A DNA stretch of 32,712 bases from JBASNZ01 sp049657775 (GTDB taxonomy: Bacteria; Actinomycetota; Coriobacteriia; Anaerosomatales; Anaerosomataceae), in contig JBASNZ010000052.1 of the NCBI GenBank assembly GCA_049657775.1, forward strand, positions 1 through 32,712. The letters are read 5' to 3'. The notes under the pieces were generated by a model. That model made no database searches and was not told the DNA's origin. It saw nothing but the letters and a program-made list of their open reading frames with translations. Positions 16,122 through 25,761 of the stretch are shown here, piece after piece; the first letter of the stretch is position 1, and each line of letters opens with the position of its first letter. The translations under genes and the position numbers were made by a program.

Positions 16122-16127
16122 TACAAT
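16122..16127 (+). promoter_or_regulatory. -10 box for the inositol-monophosphatase-family gene
   Basis: TACAAT matches the consensus at five of six positions, about 34 bases before the ATG. TTGGCG at 16096-16101 is a possible -35, but the spacer would be 20 bases, longer than usual. Confidence 0.4.
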
Positions 16128-16160
16128 GAGGATACCCGAACGACCGTCCCGGGAGGGCCG

Positions 16161-16958
16161 ATGAACCCCCTGCTCGATGCCGCGATCGCCGCCGCGCTGG
16201 CCGGAGGCGACGTGCTCCGCGCCATGATGAACGACATGGGCGAGGTTCGCTCCAAGACCAACGAGTTCGACGTGGTCACCGACGCCGACATCGCCGCGGG
16301 TGTCGCGGTCGTCCGCGCGATCGCCGAACGACTCGAAGGCGCACGGTTCGTGGTCGAAGAGCCGGAGGTGTACTCGCTTGCCGGGGTGCGCGAGGGGTCG
16401 CTCGACGCCGACCAGGTGTGGGTCATCGACCCGCTCGACGGCACGACGTCATTCGTGCACGGCTTCCCGTGCTATTCCACCAGCGTGGCACTCCTCAGCG
16501 ACGGTCAGCCGGTAGTAGGCGCCGTCCACAACGTGCCGCTTCACGAGACCACGTTCGCGGCGCTCGGTGAGGGTGCGCACCTGAACGGCCGCCGGATCGA
16601 GTGCGGCACCACCACCGATCTTGCCGATGCACTCGTGATCACCGGATTCCCCTACGACCGGGGGCAGCCGCTCGAACTGCAAATGGCGGCATTCTCGCAG
16701 GTTGTAAGGCTTGCCGAGGGAGTCCGTCGCGATGGCTCCGCAGCCATCGACTGCTGCCATGTCGCCGCCGGCCGGGCGGACGCATTCTGGGAGTATGGCC
16801 TCAAACCGTGGGACATGGCGGCGGGGGTGGTCGCCCTGCGCGAAGCGGGCGCGCTCGTGACGGGCGTTGATGGCGAACCCTGGACCGCGCACTCCACCGG
16901 CATCATCACCGCCAACCCCGAGCTGCACCAGATCCTCCGGGACATCATCTGCGAGTAG
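16161..16958 (+). CDS. Inositol monophosphatase family protein
   Basis: A 265-residue Mg2+-dependent sugar-phosphate phosphatase. Metal and catalytic motifs are visible: DVVTDADI, VVEEPEV (the GEE-type position), the signature WVIDPLDGTTSFVHG and the C-terminal WDMAAGVVALREAG. Possible substrates include inositol-1-phosphate, fructose-1,6-bisphosphate, histidinol phosphate and 3'-phosphoadenosine phosphate; sequence does not choose among them. The gene is divergent from transketolase, so a sugar-phosphate role is attractive but unproven. ATG 16161 has GGGAGGG 3-4 bases upstream; the frame extending further upstream overlaps the transketolase start and is rejected. Confidence 0.9.
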   Translation: MNPLLDAAIAAALAGGDVLRAMMNDMGEVRSKTNEFDVVTDADIAAGVAVVRAIAERLEGARFVVEEPEVYSLAGVREGSLDADQVWVIDPLDGTTSFVHGFPCYSTSVALLSDGQPVVGAVHNVPLHETTFAALGEGAHLNGRRIECGTTTDLADALVITGFPYDRGQPLELQMAAFSQVVRLAEGVRRDGSAAIDCCHVAAGRADAFWEYGLKPWDMAAGVVALREAGALVTGVDGEPWTAHSTGIITANPELHQILRDIICE

Positions 16959-17025
16959 CGGGACGGTGCCGGGGCGCCTGGTACACGTGCGGGCGCACTC
17001 GTGTCCACGCTCGACGGCGTGAGGC

Positions 17026-17054
17026 AACGGCGCCATCAGGAACGGCGCCATCAG
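17026..17054 (+). repeat. 14-bp direct repeat, period 15
   Basis: AACGGCGCCATCAG occurs at 17026-17039 and again at 17041-17054. It lies in the 167-base gap before the acidic protein gene and could be a tandem regulator site or a slip duplication. Confidence 0.6.
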
Positions 17055-17084
17055 CCAAGCGGCGTGTATCGTACGCGCCCCGCG

Positions 17085-17098
17085 CGGGAATAGTCCCG
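17085..17098 (+). promoter_or_regulatory. Short hairpin before the acidic protein gene
   Basis: CGGGA-ATAG-TCCCG forms a 5-bp stem with a tetraloop, about 20 bases before the AAGGAGG ribosome site. Possible leader structure; weak on its own. Confidence 0.25.
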
Positions 17099-17125
17099 TT
17101 ACAAGCGACTGCCAAGGAGGATCCG

Positions 17126-17623
17126 ATGGGCCCGAGAAACGACGAAAATTCATTCGCGGAAGACGCGCTCCAGCGTGAGGGCGGCGTGTTGGTGTCGGCT
17201 GCCGGTGGCCACAAGAGCGACGTCGGGGCCGATGGCCGTGCGCAGGACGACTACGTCGAGGACGAGATCAATGAGCCTGGCGTCCCTGGCACCGTGGATG
17301 ACCTGCCCTACGATTACGGGGTCGAGAACGCATCGCCGGCCGACGAAGCCCTCGGTAGCATCGATAGGACCCGGGCGTGGCAGGTTGGCGCAACCGGCGC
17401 GGCAGACGACCGCGAACCGGGACCGCTGGGAAGGCCGGAAGAGCGCGAGTTGTGGTCCAAGCAGCGACCGCTCATCGAGGAAGCCCAGGCCAACGAGCGA
17501 GAATACGGCTCGCTCGATGAGGGCGACCTGCCCCGGATCGTCGACTCCAGCATCGATGCCGAGGACGCGCTGTCCGAGACGCCCGACGGCACCAGCGCCA
17601 CCGGGTCTTCGACAGCGAGCTAG
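17126..17623 (+). CDS. Acidic, probably disordered protein of unknown function
   Basis: A 165-residue protein rich in Asp, Glu, Gly, Ala and Ser, with no cysteine, signal peptide or membrane segment. Sections such as DDYVEDEINEPGVPG and EERELWSKQRPLIEEAQANERE look soluble and partly helical. It resembles in composition the small acidic soluble proteins of unknown role in actinobacteria, but no named family is recognised. ATG 17126 has a strong AAGGAGG 5 bases upstream, which makes translation likely. The stop overlaps the convergent hemY copy by 4 bases. Confidence 0.7.
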   Translation: MGPRNDENSFAEDALQREGGVLVSAAGGHKSDVGADGRAQDDYVEDEINEPGVPGTVDDLPYDYGVENASPADEALGSIDRTRAWQVGATGAADDREPGPLGRPEERELWSKQRPLIEEAQANEREYGSLDEGDLPRIVDSSIDAEDALSETPDGTSATGSSTAS

Positions 17624-19128
17624 TACGCGCGCTTCTGCACGACGTGATCCTCCGCCAGATCGATGTCCCACTCGCCGAGCACTTTGGAGACGGCTCGCTC
17701 GCCGCTCTCGATGCAGTTGGGGATACCGACCCCACGGTAGGCGCCACCAGCCAGACCGAGCCCGTTGATATCGCCCACGCGAGACTCGATGTCGTCCACA
17801 CGATCGAGATGGCCGAGCGTGTACTGCGGCATGCCGCCCTTCCAGCGATAGACCCTGGCAAAGACCGGCTTCGCGTCGGGCTTGATGCCGAGAAGATCCA
17901 CCAGCTGCGCGCGCACGGTCTCGATGAGGTTCTCGTCGCTCGTCTCGAGCAGATGCTGGTTCGCAGGACCGCCGATGAACCCGCGTAGCAGGACCTTGCC
18001 CTCAGGCGCACGGTCCGGCCACTTGGACGACGACAGCGTCACCGCAAGCAGCGGACGCCGCTCCACGAGCGGCGAGAGGATACCGAACCACTTCGTGTCA
18101 AAGGGGCAGTCCTCGGCACGGAATGCCATGGGGACCGTAGCGGAGGATGAGCATGGGATGGTGGCGAGCAGATCGGCAAGCCCGGCGTCGATGTCGCGCA
18201 CCAGCTTCTCGGCGGCCCACACCTCGGTCGCGACGATGAGCGCGTCTCCCTCGATGACTTCACCGCTAGCGAGCGTCACGCGCCATGTCCCGTCGTCACG
18301 CGCGACACTCGAAACGGTCTCACCTGTCCGAATGCGCTCACGCCCGACCGCGTCGGCCATGCCGTCGGTAAGCTGCTGCATACCCCTGTAGAAGGTGTTG
18401 AAGAACGCCCGCGGCTTCTCGCCGGGTTTGGGCGGGTACTTCTTCTTCATCGCTTCTTGCTTCTTGCGCTGGTCGAGCATGCCACGCACGAGCGACCCGA
18501 ACTCCTGCTCCATCTCAAGGAAGTTGGGGAACGTCGCGGCAAGCGACATCTGCGAGGGGTCGCTTGCGTGCACGCCACCCACGAGGGGCTCGGCAAGGCG
18601 GTCCAGGCACTCCCGACCCATCCTGCGCACCACAAAGCTCTCAAGCGTCTCGTCGTGGTCCTGCGCGGTATCGCCGGGCGCCCACTTCACCTTGCGCGGC
18701 AACAGCAGGTCCATCCCCATGCGGAGCTTCCCGGGCCATGAGTACAGGGGCGTGGTGGCGAGCGGAACGAGCTTGGTGGGCGCGAACATCATGATGCCAT
18801 CGGGCATCTCGATCAGCCGGTTGCCCTTCACGATGAGTGTCTTCTTGTTCTCTTCGCACGCGGGAGTCATCGCATCGGTCATGCCGAGGAGCCCCACGAT
18901 GCGGGCGATCGCGGGCTTGGTTGACACGTAGGCGTCGGAGCCACCGTCGACGACGTACTCCCCGCCCTCGGGATCCGGGATGACGTCGCTCGCAAGCTTC
19001 CCGCCGAGACGGTCGTTGCGCTCGATGACCACGCAGTCCACGTCGGCGCCTTCAGCGGCCGCGCGACGCACTTTGTATGCCGCGCCAAGTCCGGCGGCGC
19101 CTCCACCTATGATGATGACCTTCTTCAA
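17620..19128 (-). CDS. hemY: HemY-type protoporphyrinogen/coproporphyrinogen oxidase, second copy
   Basis: A 502-residue FAD enzyme that removes six electrons from a porphyrinogen ring. In the coproporphyrin route of Gram-positives it would be CgoX. It starts with the dinucleotide motif VIIIGGGAAGLGAAY and RLGGKL, and carries DGGSDAYVSTKPA, RRMGRECLDRLAEPLVGGVHASDP and a C-terminal flavin motif (LGLAGGAYRGVGIPNCIESG). TTG 19128 is proposed: GGAAGGA precedes it and the product then has the same length as the upstream copy. The GTG at 19152 would add eight residues without a ribosome site. It is the last gene of hemE-hemH-hemY-hemY. The two copies align end to end with well over half the residues identical by eye. 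Confidence 0.87.
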   Translation of the reverse strand: MKKVIIIGGGAAGLGAAYKVRRAAAEGADVDCVVIERNDRLGGKLASDVIPDPEGGEYVVDGGSDAYVSTKPAIARIVGLLGMTDAMTPACEENKKTLIVKGNRLIEMPDGIMMFAPTKLVPLATTPLYSWPGKLRMGMDLLLPRKVKWAPGDTAQDHDETLESFVVRRMGRECLDRLAEPLVGGVHASDPSQMSLAATFPNFLEMEQEFGSLVRGMLDQRKKQEAMKKKYPPKPGEKPRAFFNTFYRGMQQLTDGMADAVGRERIRTGETVSSVARDDGTWRVTLASGEVIEGDALIVATEVWAAEKLVRDIDAGLADLLATIPCSSSATVPMAFRAEDCPFDTKWFGILSPLVERRPLLAVTLSSSKWPDRAPEGKVLLRGFIGGPANQHLLETSDENLIETVRAQLVDLLGIKPDAKPVFARVYRWKGGMPQYTLGHLDRVDDIESRVGDINGLGLAGGAYRGVGIPNCIESGERAVSKVLGEWDIDLAEDHVVQKRAY

Positions 19129-19218
19129 GTCGGTTCCTTCCTGCTTCGGCACGCGACAGCTCGCGCGGGATGTTCATCACGTCGACCCTGGCGACACCAC
19201 GCCCGGCCATCTCGACTG

Positions 19219-20727
19219 CTAGTACAGCCGCTTCTCCTCCTGCAGGTCCTCGGCAAGCGTGATGCCCAGGTCGCCAAGCACCTTCGACAGCGCTCTCTCG
19301 CCACTCTCGAGCGCGTTCGGTACGCCCACGCCGCGGTACGCGTTGCCCGCGAGCGCGAACCCCGAAACGGCGGCCTGGCGCGCCTCGATCTCGTCCACCC
19401 GATCCAGATGACCGAGCGTGTACTGCGGCATCCCGCCGTCCCACCTGAAGAGCTTGGCATACCGCGGCTTCGCCTCTGGTTTGACGCCGATGAGCTCCAC
19501 CAGCTGTGTTCGCGCAAGCTCGATGAGTTCCTCGTCGCTTCTGCCAAGAACCTCCTGATCGCGCGGCCCGCCCAGGAACCCTCGCAAGAGCACGGTGCCC
19601 TCGGGCGCGCGATCCGGCCACTTTGACGACATCAACGAAACACCGGTGAGCGGACGCTTCTCGACCATGGGCGAGAGGATGCCGTGCCAATTCTTATCAA
19701 AGGGGCAGTCCTCCTCGGCAAAAGCCATGAGGACGGTGGCGGACGAGGAGCACGGGATGGTTCCCACCAGCTCGCCGATCCTGGAGTCGGCCGCCGAGGC
19801 GAGCGGAACTGCCGCCCATGCCTCGGTCGCGACCACGACCGCGTCGCCCTCGAGAACCTCCCCCGAGGAGAGCGTGACGCGCCAGACATCGCCACTGTGT
19901 TCGAGCGCGGTGGCCGATACGCCCGTGTGGATGTTCTCGCGACCGGCGGCGTCTGCCATGCGATCGGTCAGGAACTGCAGCCCCGGCTTGAACGAGGAGA
20001 AGAACGTCCGCCGCGGAGCTCCGGGCTTTGGCGGGTATTTCTTCTTCATCTCCTCGATCTTCTTCTTCTGCTCGAGGAAACCGCCGATGAGCGAGCCGTG
20101 CTTCTGCTCCATGTTGAGCAGCATGGGGTACGTCGCGGCGAGCGACATGTCCCTGGGGTCCGAGCCGTTCACGCCGCCCACGAGCGGTTCCGCGAGACGA
20201 TCGAGGCATTCGCGCCCCATCCGCCGGACGACGAAGCTCTCGAGGCTCTCGTCGTGGTCCTGCGCGGTCTCCCCGTCGCCCCAGCGCACTTTGCGCGGGA
20301 TCACGAGGTCGAGCGCCATCCGGAACTTCCCGGGCCACGAGTACAGCGACGTCGTGACCATCGGCACGAGTTTGGTAGGCGCGAACATCATGATGCCGTC
20401 AGGCATCTCGACGAGACGGCCGTTCTTCACGATGAACGTCTTCTTGGTGTCGTCGTTGGCGCCCGTCTCGTCCTCGAAGATGCCCAGGAGCTTCGCCACA
20501 CGGTGGATCGCGGCCTTCTCGGTAAGAAACGAATCCGACCCGCCGTCGGCGATGTACGTGCCACCGTCAGGATCCTCGGCGACGTCGGTGTAGAGCTTGC
20601 CGCCGAGACGGTCGTCCTTCTCGACGAGCACGAACGAAACGTCGTGGCCCGCATCGGCCGCACGGCGCGCCTTGTACGCGGCGCCGAGCCCTGCCACTCC
20701 ACCTCCGATGATGATGACACGCGTCAC
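19219..20727 (-). CDS. hemY: HemY-type protoporphyrinogen/coproporphyrinogen oxidase, first copy
   Basis: A 502-residue FAD-dependent porphyrinogen oxidase: VIIIGGGVAGLGAAY, DRLGGKLYTD, DGGSDSFLTEKAA, a shared RRMGRECLDRLAEPLVGGV block, and the flavin end LAGNAYRGVGVPNALESG. A lysine-rich insert (KKKIEEMKKKYPPKPG) occurs in both copies. The enzyme acts on coproporphyrinogen III or protoporphyrinogen IX; which one cannot be read directly. GTG 20727 has GAGGAG upstream. It lies 72 bases after hemH and about 90 bases before its paralogue. HemY enzymes normally use oxygen, so the host likely meets oxygen or uses another acceptor. Confidence 0.9.
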   Translation of the reverse strand: MTRVIIIGGGVAGLGAAYKARRAADAGHDVSFVLVEKDDRLGGKLYTDVAEDPDGGTYIADGGSDSFLTEKAAIHRVAKLLGIFEDETGANDDTKKTFIVKNGRLVEMPDGIMMFAPTKLVPMVTTSLYSWPGKFRMALDLVIPRKVRWGDGETAQDHDESLESFVVRRMGRECLDRLAEPLVGGVNGSDPRDMSLAATYPMLLNMEQKHGSLIGGFLEQKKKIEEMKKKYPPKPGAPRRTFFSSFKPGLQFLTDRMADAAGRENIHTGVSATALEHSGDVWRVTLSSGEVLEGDAVVVATEAWAAVPLASAADSRIGELVGTIPCSSSATVLMAFAEEDCPFDKNWHGILSPMVEKRPLTGVSLMSSKWPDRAPEGTVLLRGFLGGPRDQEVLGRSDEELIELARTQLVELIGVKPEAKPRYAKLFRWDGGMPQYTLGHLDRVDEIEARQAAVSGFALAGNAYRGVGVPNALESGERALSKVLGDLGITLAEDLQEEKRLY

Positions 20728-20799
20728 GATAGCACTCCTCTACTCGCGGAACATGTTCTCACGAGCGGTCGCCTGCCGGGGCGTCCGCGATCATCGGTA

Positions 20800-21768
20800 C
20801 TACCCCCGGTCGATCGATTCGATCACAGCCGAGGCGATATCGTGCGCCAGTTCCGGCGCCGCGTTGGGCACTGCGGAGCGCACGAACGCGACCCCCGCTG
20901 CTGCCGCGCGCTCCGCAGCTACGACGTCGAGGTCGTACAGCGTCTCGAGATGATCGGTCGCGAACCCGATGGGAACCACGACAACGCCTGGCGCACCCGC
21001 CGCGGCAGCGGCCTCGATAACGGCGTCCGTGTCGGGACCAAGCCACTCGCCGCCGCGAACCCCCTGCGACTGGTAGGCCAGAGCCCACGCACGGTCACCC
21101 GCGGTGGACCCGTACGCAACGATCCCCGGAACGATCTCGGCCTCGGCACCTTCCGGCAGACCCGCCGCCGCCGCGACCGCGTCTGCCGAGGCGCGCAACC
21201 CGTCCACATACGACGAGTCCGCGATCGCGTCGCTCATCGGCAGGCTGTGCGCGGAGAAGATGAGCAAAGCGCCCGGAGCGGCCGAGTCGAGCGCCACGCG
21301 CGCGGCCGCGGTATGCAGCGCCACAAAGGCCGGCAAGTCCGAAAACAGCGGCGCCTCAGACGCCGTCATGCCCTCGTGCTCCACCAGCGCTTCCTCGAGC
21401 GCCGCCCGGTACTCGCCATGAGTGACCTGCGTCTCGAATGGCGACAGCGTCACAAGCACCACATGGTCCGCTCCCGCGTCGGCAAGACGTTGCACTCCCT
21501 CGGCGATAGAGGGATCCGTGTAGCGCATGCCGATCGCGACGGGGACCTCACGCCCCGCGTCGCTTAAGGCTGCGGCGACGTTGTCGCCCAGTTCACGGGC
21601 GATACCCGGGAGCGGAGAAGCGCCACCGATCCTCTCGTAGCGTGCACAGATGCGCGCGAGAACCTCCGGCGACGGCTCCCGCCCCATGAGGTTGCACATG
21701 AACGGCCCGACCGCCTCGAGGCGGTCGGGTCCGCCAAAACCCGTGATCAGAACGCCGGCCTTGAGCAT
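20800..21768 (-). CDS. hemH: Ferrochelatase (HemH/CpfC)
   Basis: A 322-residue class I chelatase that inserts Fe2+ into coproporphyrin III or protoporphyrin IX. Motifs include LITGFGGPDRLEAVGPFM at the start, the catalytic His in LIFSAHSLPMSD and the metal-side acid in PIGFATDHLETLYDLD. The length suits the monomeric Gram-positive type. The ATG directly abuts the hemE TAG (TAGATG), indicating coupled translation. With hemE and hemY beside it, the coproporphyrin-dependent haem route is likely; the last enzyme of that route (ChdC/HemQ) is not in the window. Confidence 0.92.
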   Translation of the reverse strand: MLKAGVLITGFGGPDRLEAVGPFMCNLMGREPSPEVLARICARYERIGGASPLPGIARELGDNVAAALSDAGREVPVAIGMRYTDPSIAEGVQRLADAGADHVVLVTLSPFETQVTHGEYRAALEEALVEHEGMTASEAPLFSDLPAFVALHTAAARVALDSAAPGALLIFSAHSLPMSDAIADSSYVDGLRASADAVAAAAGLPEGAEAEIVPGIVAYGSTAGDRAWALAYQSQGVRGGEWLGPDTDAVIEAAAAAGAPGVVVVPIGFATDHLETLYDLDVVAAERAAAAGVAFVRSAVPNAAPELAHDIASAVIESIDRG

Positions 21769-22839
21769 CTACGCGCCCGCGCGGATCCGCTCGGAGTGCT
21801 CGTGCACGAAGCGGATCATGGTGCGGGCCTTCTCGGGATCGCTCGTCTTGTGGATGCCATGTCCCAGGTTGAAGATGTGACCCGGCCGGGTACCCACGGC
21901 CTCCAGGATCTCCACGACCATGCGCTCAAGTTCGTCATCCGGCGCGAACAGCGCGACCGGATCGATGTTTCCCTGGATCGCGAAGCGCGGATCGATCTGC
22001 TCCACGACGTGCTTCATGTCCAGACGCCAGTCCACGCCGATGACGTCGCCACCGGCCTGCTGCGCCAGATCGAGCATCGATGTCGCACCGTTCGGGAAGT
22101 GGATGATCGGTACGCCGCCTGGCACGACCTGCTTTCCGTGCTCGGTCAGCGCATCGATCACACGCTTGGTGTACCGAAGCACGAACCGCTCGTAGTCGCG
22201 TGGCGCCACGTAGCCCACCCAACTGTCGAAGACCTGGATGACCTGGGCGCCCGCGTCGATCTGCGCCGAGAGGTACGCGATGACCGTGTCGCTGATCTTG
22301 GTCATGAGTTCGTCCCACGCCTTGGGCTCGCTCCACATGAGCGCCTTGGTGTACTCGTAGTCGCGGGTCCCGTGGCCCTCGATCATGTAGCTCGCGAGGG
22401 TGAACGGTGCACCGCCGAAGCCGATGAGCGGAACCTTGTTCTCGAGTTCCTTACGCAGGATACCGAGGGTTTCCATGACGAAGCCGGTATCTGCGAGCGG
22501 ATCCGAGATGCGCAGCTTGCGAACATCGCCCACCGTGCGAACGGGATTGTGGATGACGGGGCCCTCACCTTTGGCGAACTCGAGGTCGAGACCCATACCC
22601 GGAAAGACCACGAGAATGTCCGAGAAGAGGATGGCCGCATCCACGCCGACGAGGTCGACGGGCTGCATCGTGACTTCCACCGCAAGCTCAGGCGTCCGAC
22701 ACATCTCCAGGAACCCGTGGTTCGCACGGATCTTGCGGTACTCGGACAGGTATCGCCCAGCCTGGCGCATCATCCAAACCGGCGTGCGCTCGGTCGCCTC
22801 GTTACGGCAGGCACGCAAGAAGAGGTCATCAAAAGCCAT
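21769..22839 (-). CDS. hemE: Uroporphyrinogen decarboxylase
   Basis: A 356-residue enzyme that decarboxylates the four acetate side chains of uroporphyrinogen III to give coproporphyrinogen III. The N-terminal signature RTPVWMMRQAGRYLSEYR carries the active-site Arg residues. The IDAAILFSDILVVFPGMGL block, GFGGAPFTLASYMIEG and the C-terminal NLGHGIHKTSDPEKA with its conserved His are also present. ATG 22839 (AAAGGA upstream) is preferred over the 22-residue longer frame. It is the first gene of the haem operon hemE-hemH-hemY-hemY. Confidence 0.95.
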   Translation of the reverse strand: MAFDDLFLRACRNEATERTPVWMMRQAGRYLSEYRKIRANHGFLEMCRTPELAVEVTMQPVDLVGVDAAILFSDILVVFPGMGLDLEFAKGEGPVIHNPVRTVGDVRKLRISDPLADTGFVMETLGILRKELENKVPLIGFGGAPFTLASYMIEGHGTRDYEYTKALMWSEPKAWDELMTKISDTVIAYLSAQIDAGAQVIQVFDSWVGYVAPRDYERFVLRYTKRVIDALTEHGKQVVPGGVPIIHFPNGATSMLDLAQQAGGDVIGVDWRLDMKHVVEQIDPRFAIQGNIDPVALFAPDDELERMVVEILEAVGTRPGHIFNLGHGIHKTSDPEKARTMIRFVHEHSERIRAGA

Positions 22840-22906
22840 CAGAATCCTTTCGTGGGGAGCCGCGCAACAGTCTACCATGCCCGGCCACGTCGTTGCGGAC
22901 AGCAAA

Positions 22907-22935
22907 TGGGCCCCGGACCGACACTCCGGGGCCCA
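22907..22935 (-). terminator. Terminator after acetyl-CoA synthetase gene
   Basis: TGGGCCCCGGA (22907-22917) pairs with TCCGGGGCCCA (22925-22935) around a 7-base loop, 26 bases past the acs stop in the minus direction, followed by a short TTTG. It separates acs from the haem operon. Confidence 0.75.
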
Positions 22936-22961
22936 CTGTCGCGTCGATCGGTTCCGCGTGC

Positions 22962-24953
<1,992 letters not shown>

Positions 24954-25218
24954 GCTCTCGCCTCCTTCTCCTCGACTCCGACAAACCCACACGTACGAAG
25001 GCGCCCATGAAACGCCAGTCATGCGGTGGCAACAGGGAGAACCCCTGCCCAATGGTAGCCTGCCGATGTCTCCCTGCGAACGTCGGGCTCGGCTGTGCGG
25101 GGGTAATTCGTCGGTCAGCGGCACAACTTCTACCCAAGACCATCCAAGACCATCCTGTAACGCACGCGCCCGAAAGACCCACCCGCGTCGAACGCGCCCC
25201 TGACTCTCCCGCGAGGCA

Positions 25219-25234
25219 TGTAACAAGTGTTGCA
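25219..25234. promoter_or_regulatory. Dyad TGTAACA-AG-TGTTGCA upstream of acs
   Basis: Six of seven symmetric positions match. It overlaps a weak minus-strand -10 (TTACAT) that follows TTGAAA by 17 bases, so a bound protein would block this candidate acs promoter. The responsible regulator is unknown. Confidence 0.35.
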
Positions 25235-25258
25235 ATCTCGTTTCAAGTACAGTATTTT

Positions 25259-25438
25259 CAGGAAGTACGATTTCCCTTCCCTCTAGCAAGTGGTCTGTTC
25301 GGGGAATCCGGCAGACCGGTATTGGCCCATCGACGACCGGCATCGCGATGATTGCGGCATGGGCCGCAGGCCAATCGAGACTCAGGGGTAATCAGGGAAG
25401 GAATGTGAAGAGCCCCGGCCTGAAGGCCGGGGCTCTTC
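25259..25438 (+). ncRNA. Speculative small RNA between acs and the nuclease operon
   Basis: TTGCAA-N17-TATTTT on the plus strand would start a transcript near 25265. It would run about 175 bases to a perfect 14-bp hairpin. Inside, ATTGGCC (25321-25327) can pair with GGCCAAT (25369-25375) around a GCGGC-ATGG-GCCGC hairpin (25354-25367). No known RNA family was recognised. The terminator may serve only the opposite-strand operon. Confidence 0.2.
25407..25438 (-). terminator. Terminator of the rnd-xseA-xseB operon
   Basis: GAAGAGCCCCGGCC (25407-25420) pairs perfectly with GGCCGGGGCTCTTC (25425-25438) around a TGAA loop, 16 bases after the stop of the last operon gene. T-rich stretches are weak on both sides. 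It could work in both directions. Confidence 0.8.
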
Positions 25439-25454
25439 CGTGTTCTCTCAGCAC

Positions 25455-25757
25455 CTATCGCGAAGGATCGTCGCCTCTGCGTGCATTCACGGGGCGGACG
25501 ACGAGCGGTCCGCCCACCTCGGCCAGACACGAGAGCGTCATCCCCTTGGGGAGCAGCACGGGCCTGATGGTCGGCCGCATCGCGCCCGGCACCCCCTCGA
25601 TGATCCTCACGGCGCACTTGCCGCAGGTCCCCTTGCCGCCGCAGGGCGCGTAGATCGTGACGCCGGCGCGACGTGCAGCCTCAAGGATCGTCGTTCCGTG
25701 AGGAACACACGCCTCCAGCCCGAAAGGTTCAAACCTCACACGGGGCTCGGCTGCCAT
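25455..25757 (-). CDS. Stand-alone [2Fe-2S] ferredoxin-type protein
   Basis: A 100-residue single-domain plant-type ferredoxin. The cluster motif is APCGGKGTCGKCAVRI (C-x5-C-x2-C) with the fourth Cys in LSCLAEV. The lead-in VPHGTTILEAARRAGVTIYAPCGG closely resembles the N-terminal domain of RACo/DUF4445 proteins that reactivate corrinoid enzymes. The large ASKHA domain of those proteins is absent: the reading frame ends right after the ferredoxin fold. It may be an independent electron carrier or a remnant. ATG 25757 starts 4 bases after the degV stop, so it is the last gene of the operon. Confidence 0.85.
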   Translation of the reverse strand: MAAEPRVRFEPFGLEACVPHGTTILEAARRAGVTIYAPCGGKGTCGKCAVRIIEGVPGAMRPTIRPVLLPKGMTLSCLAEVGGPLVVRPVNARRGDDPSR

Positions 25758-25761
25758 GTGT

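Larger units (their letters stand above)
24954..25454. other. 500-base intergenic region upstream of acs
   Basis: No protein gene is supported here. It contains a 10-bp tandem duplication (CCAAGACCAT at 25134-25143 and 25144-25153), a dyad at 25219-25234, a plus-strand promoter-like pair (TTGCAA 25230-25235, TATTTT 25253-25258, spacer 17), a foldable stretch at 25321-25375 and the operon terminator at 25407-25438. The acs promoter must lie here. Confidence 0.5.

Noticed and set aside
19129..19152. GTG start at 19152 for the second hemY
   Set aside because: No ribosome site precedes it, whereas GGAAGGA precedes TTG 19128 and gives the same length as the paralogue.
19684..21567. 627-codon plus-strand open frame opposite hemY/hemH
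   Set aside because: Antisense shadow; low-complexity Arg/His-rich product.
24954..25343. N-terminal extension of acs
   Set aside because: It runs through the intergenic region; the ATG at 24953 has a strong ribosome site and family-like start.
25258..25406. Cobalamin riboswitch
   Set aside because: Only a short GGGGAATCCGG string resembles it; the conserved B12-box and downstream core are missing, and no gene follows on that strand.
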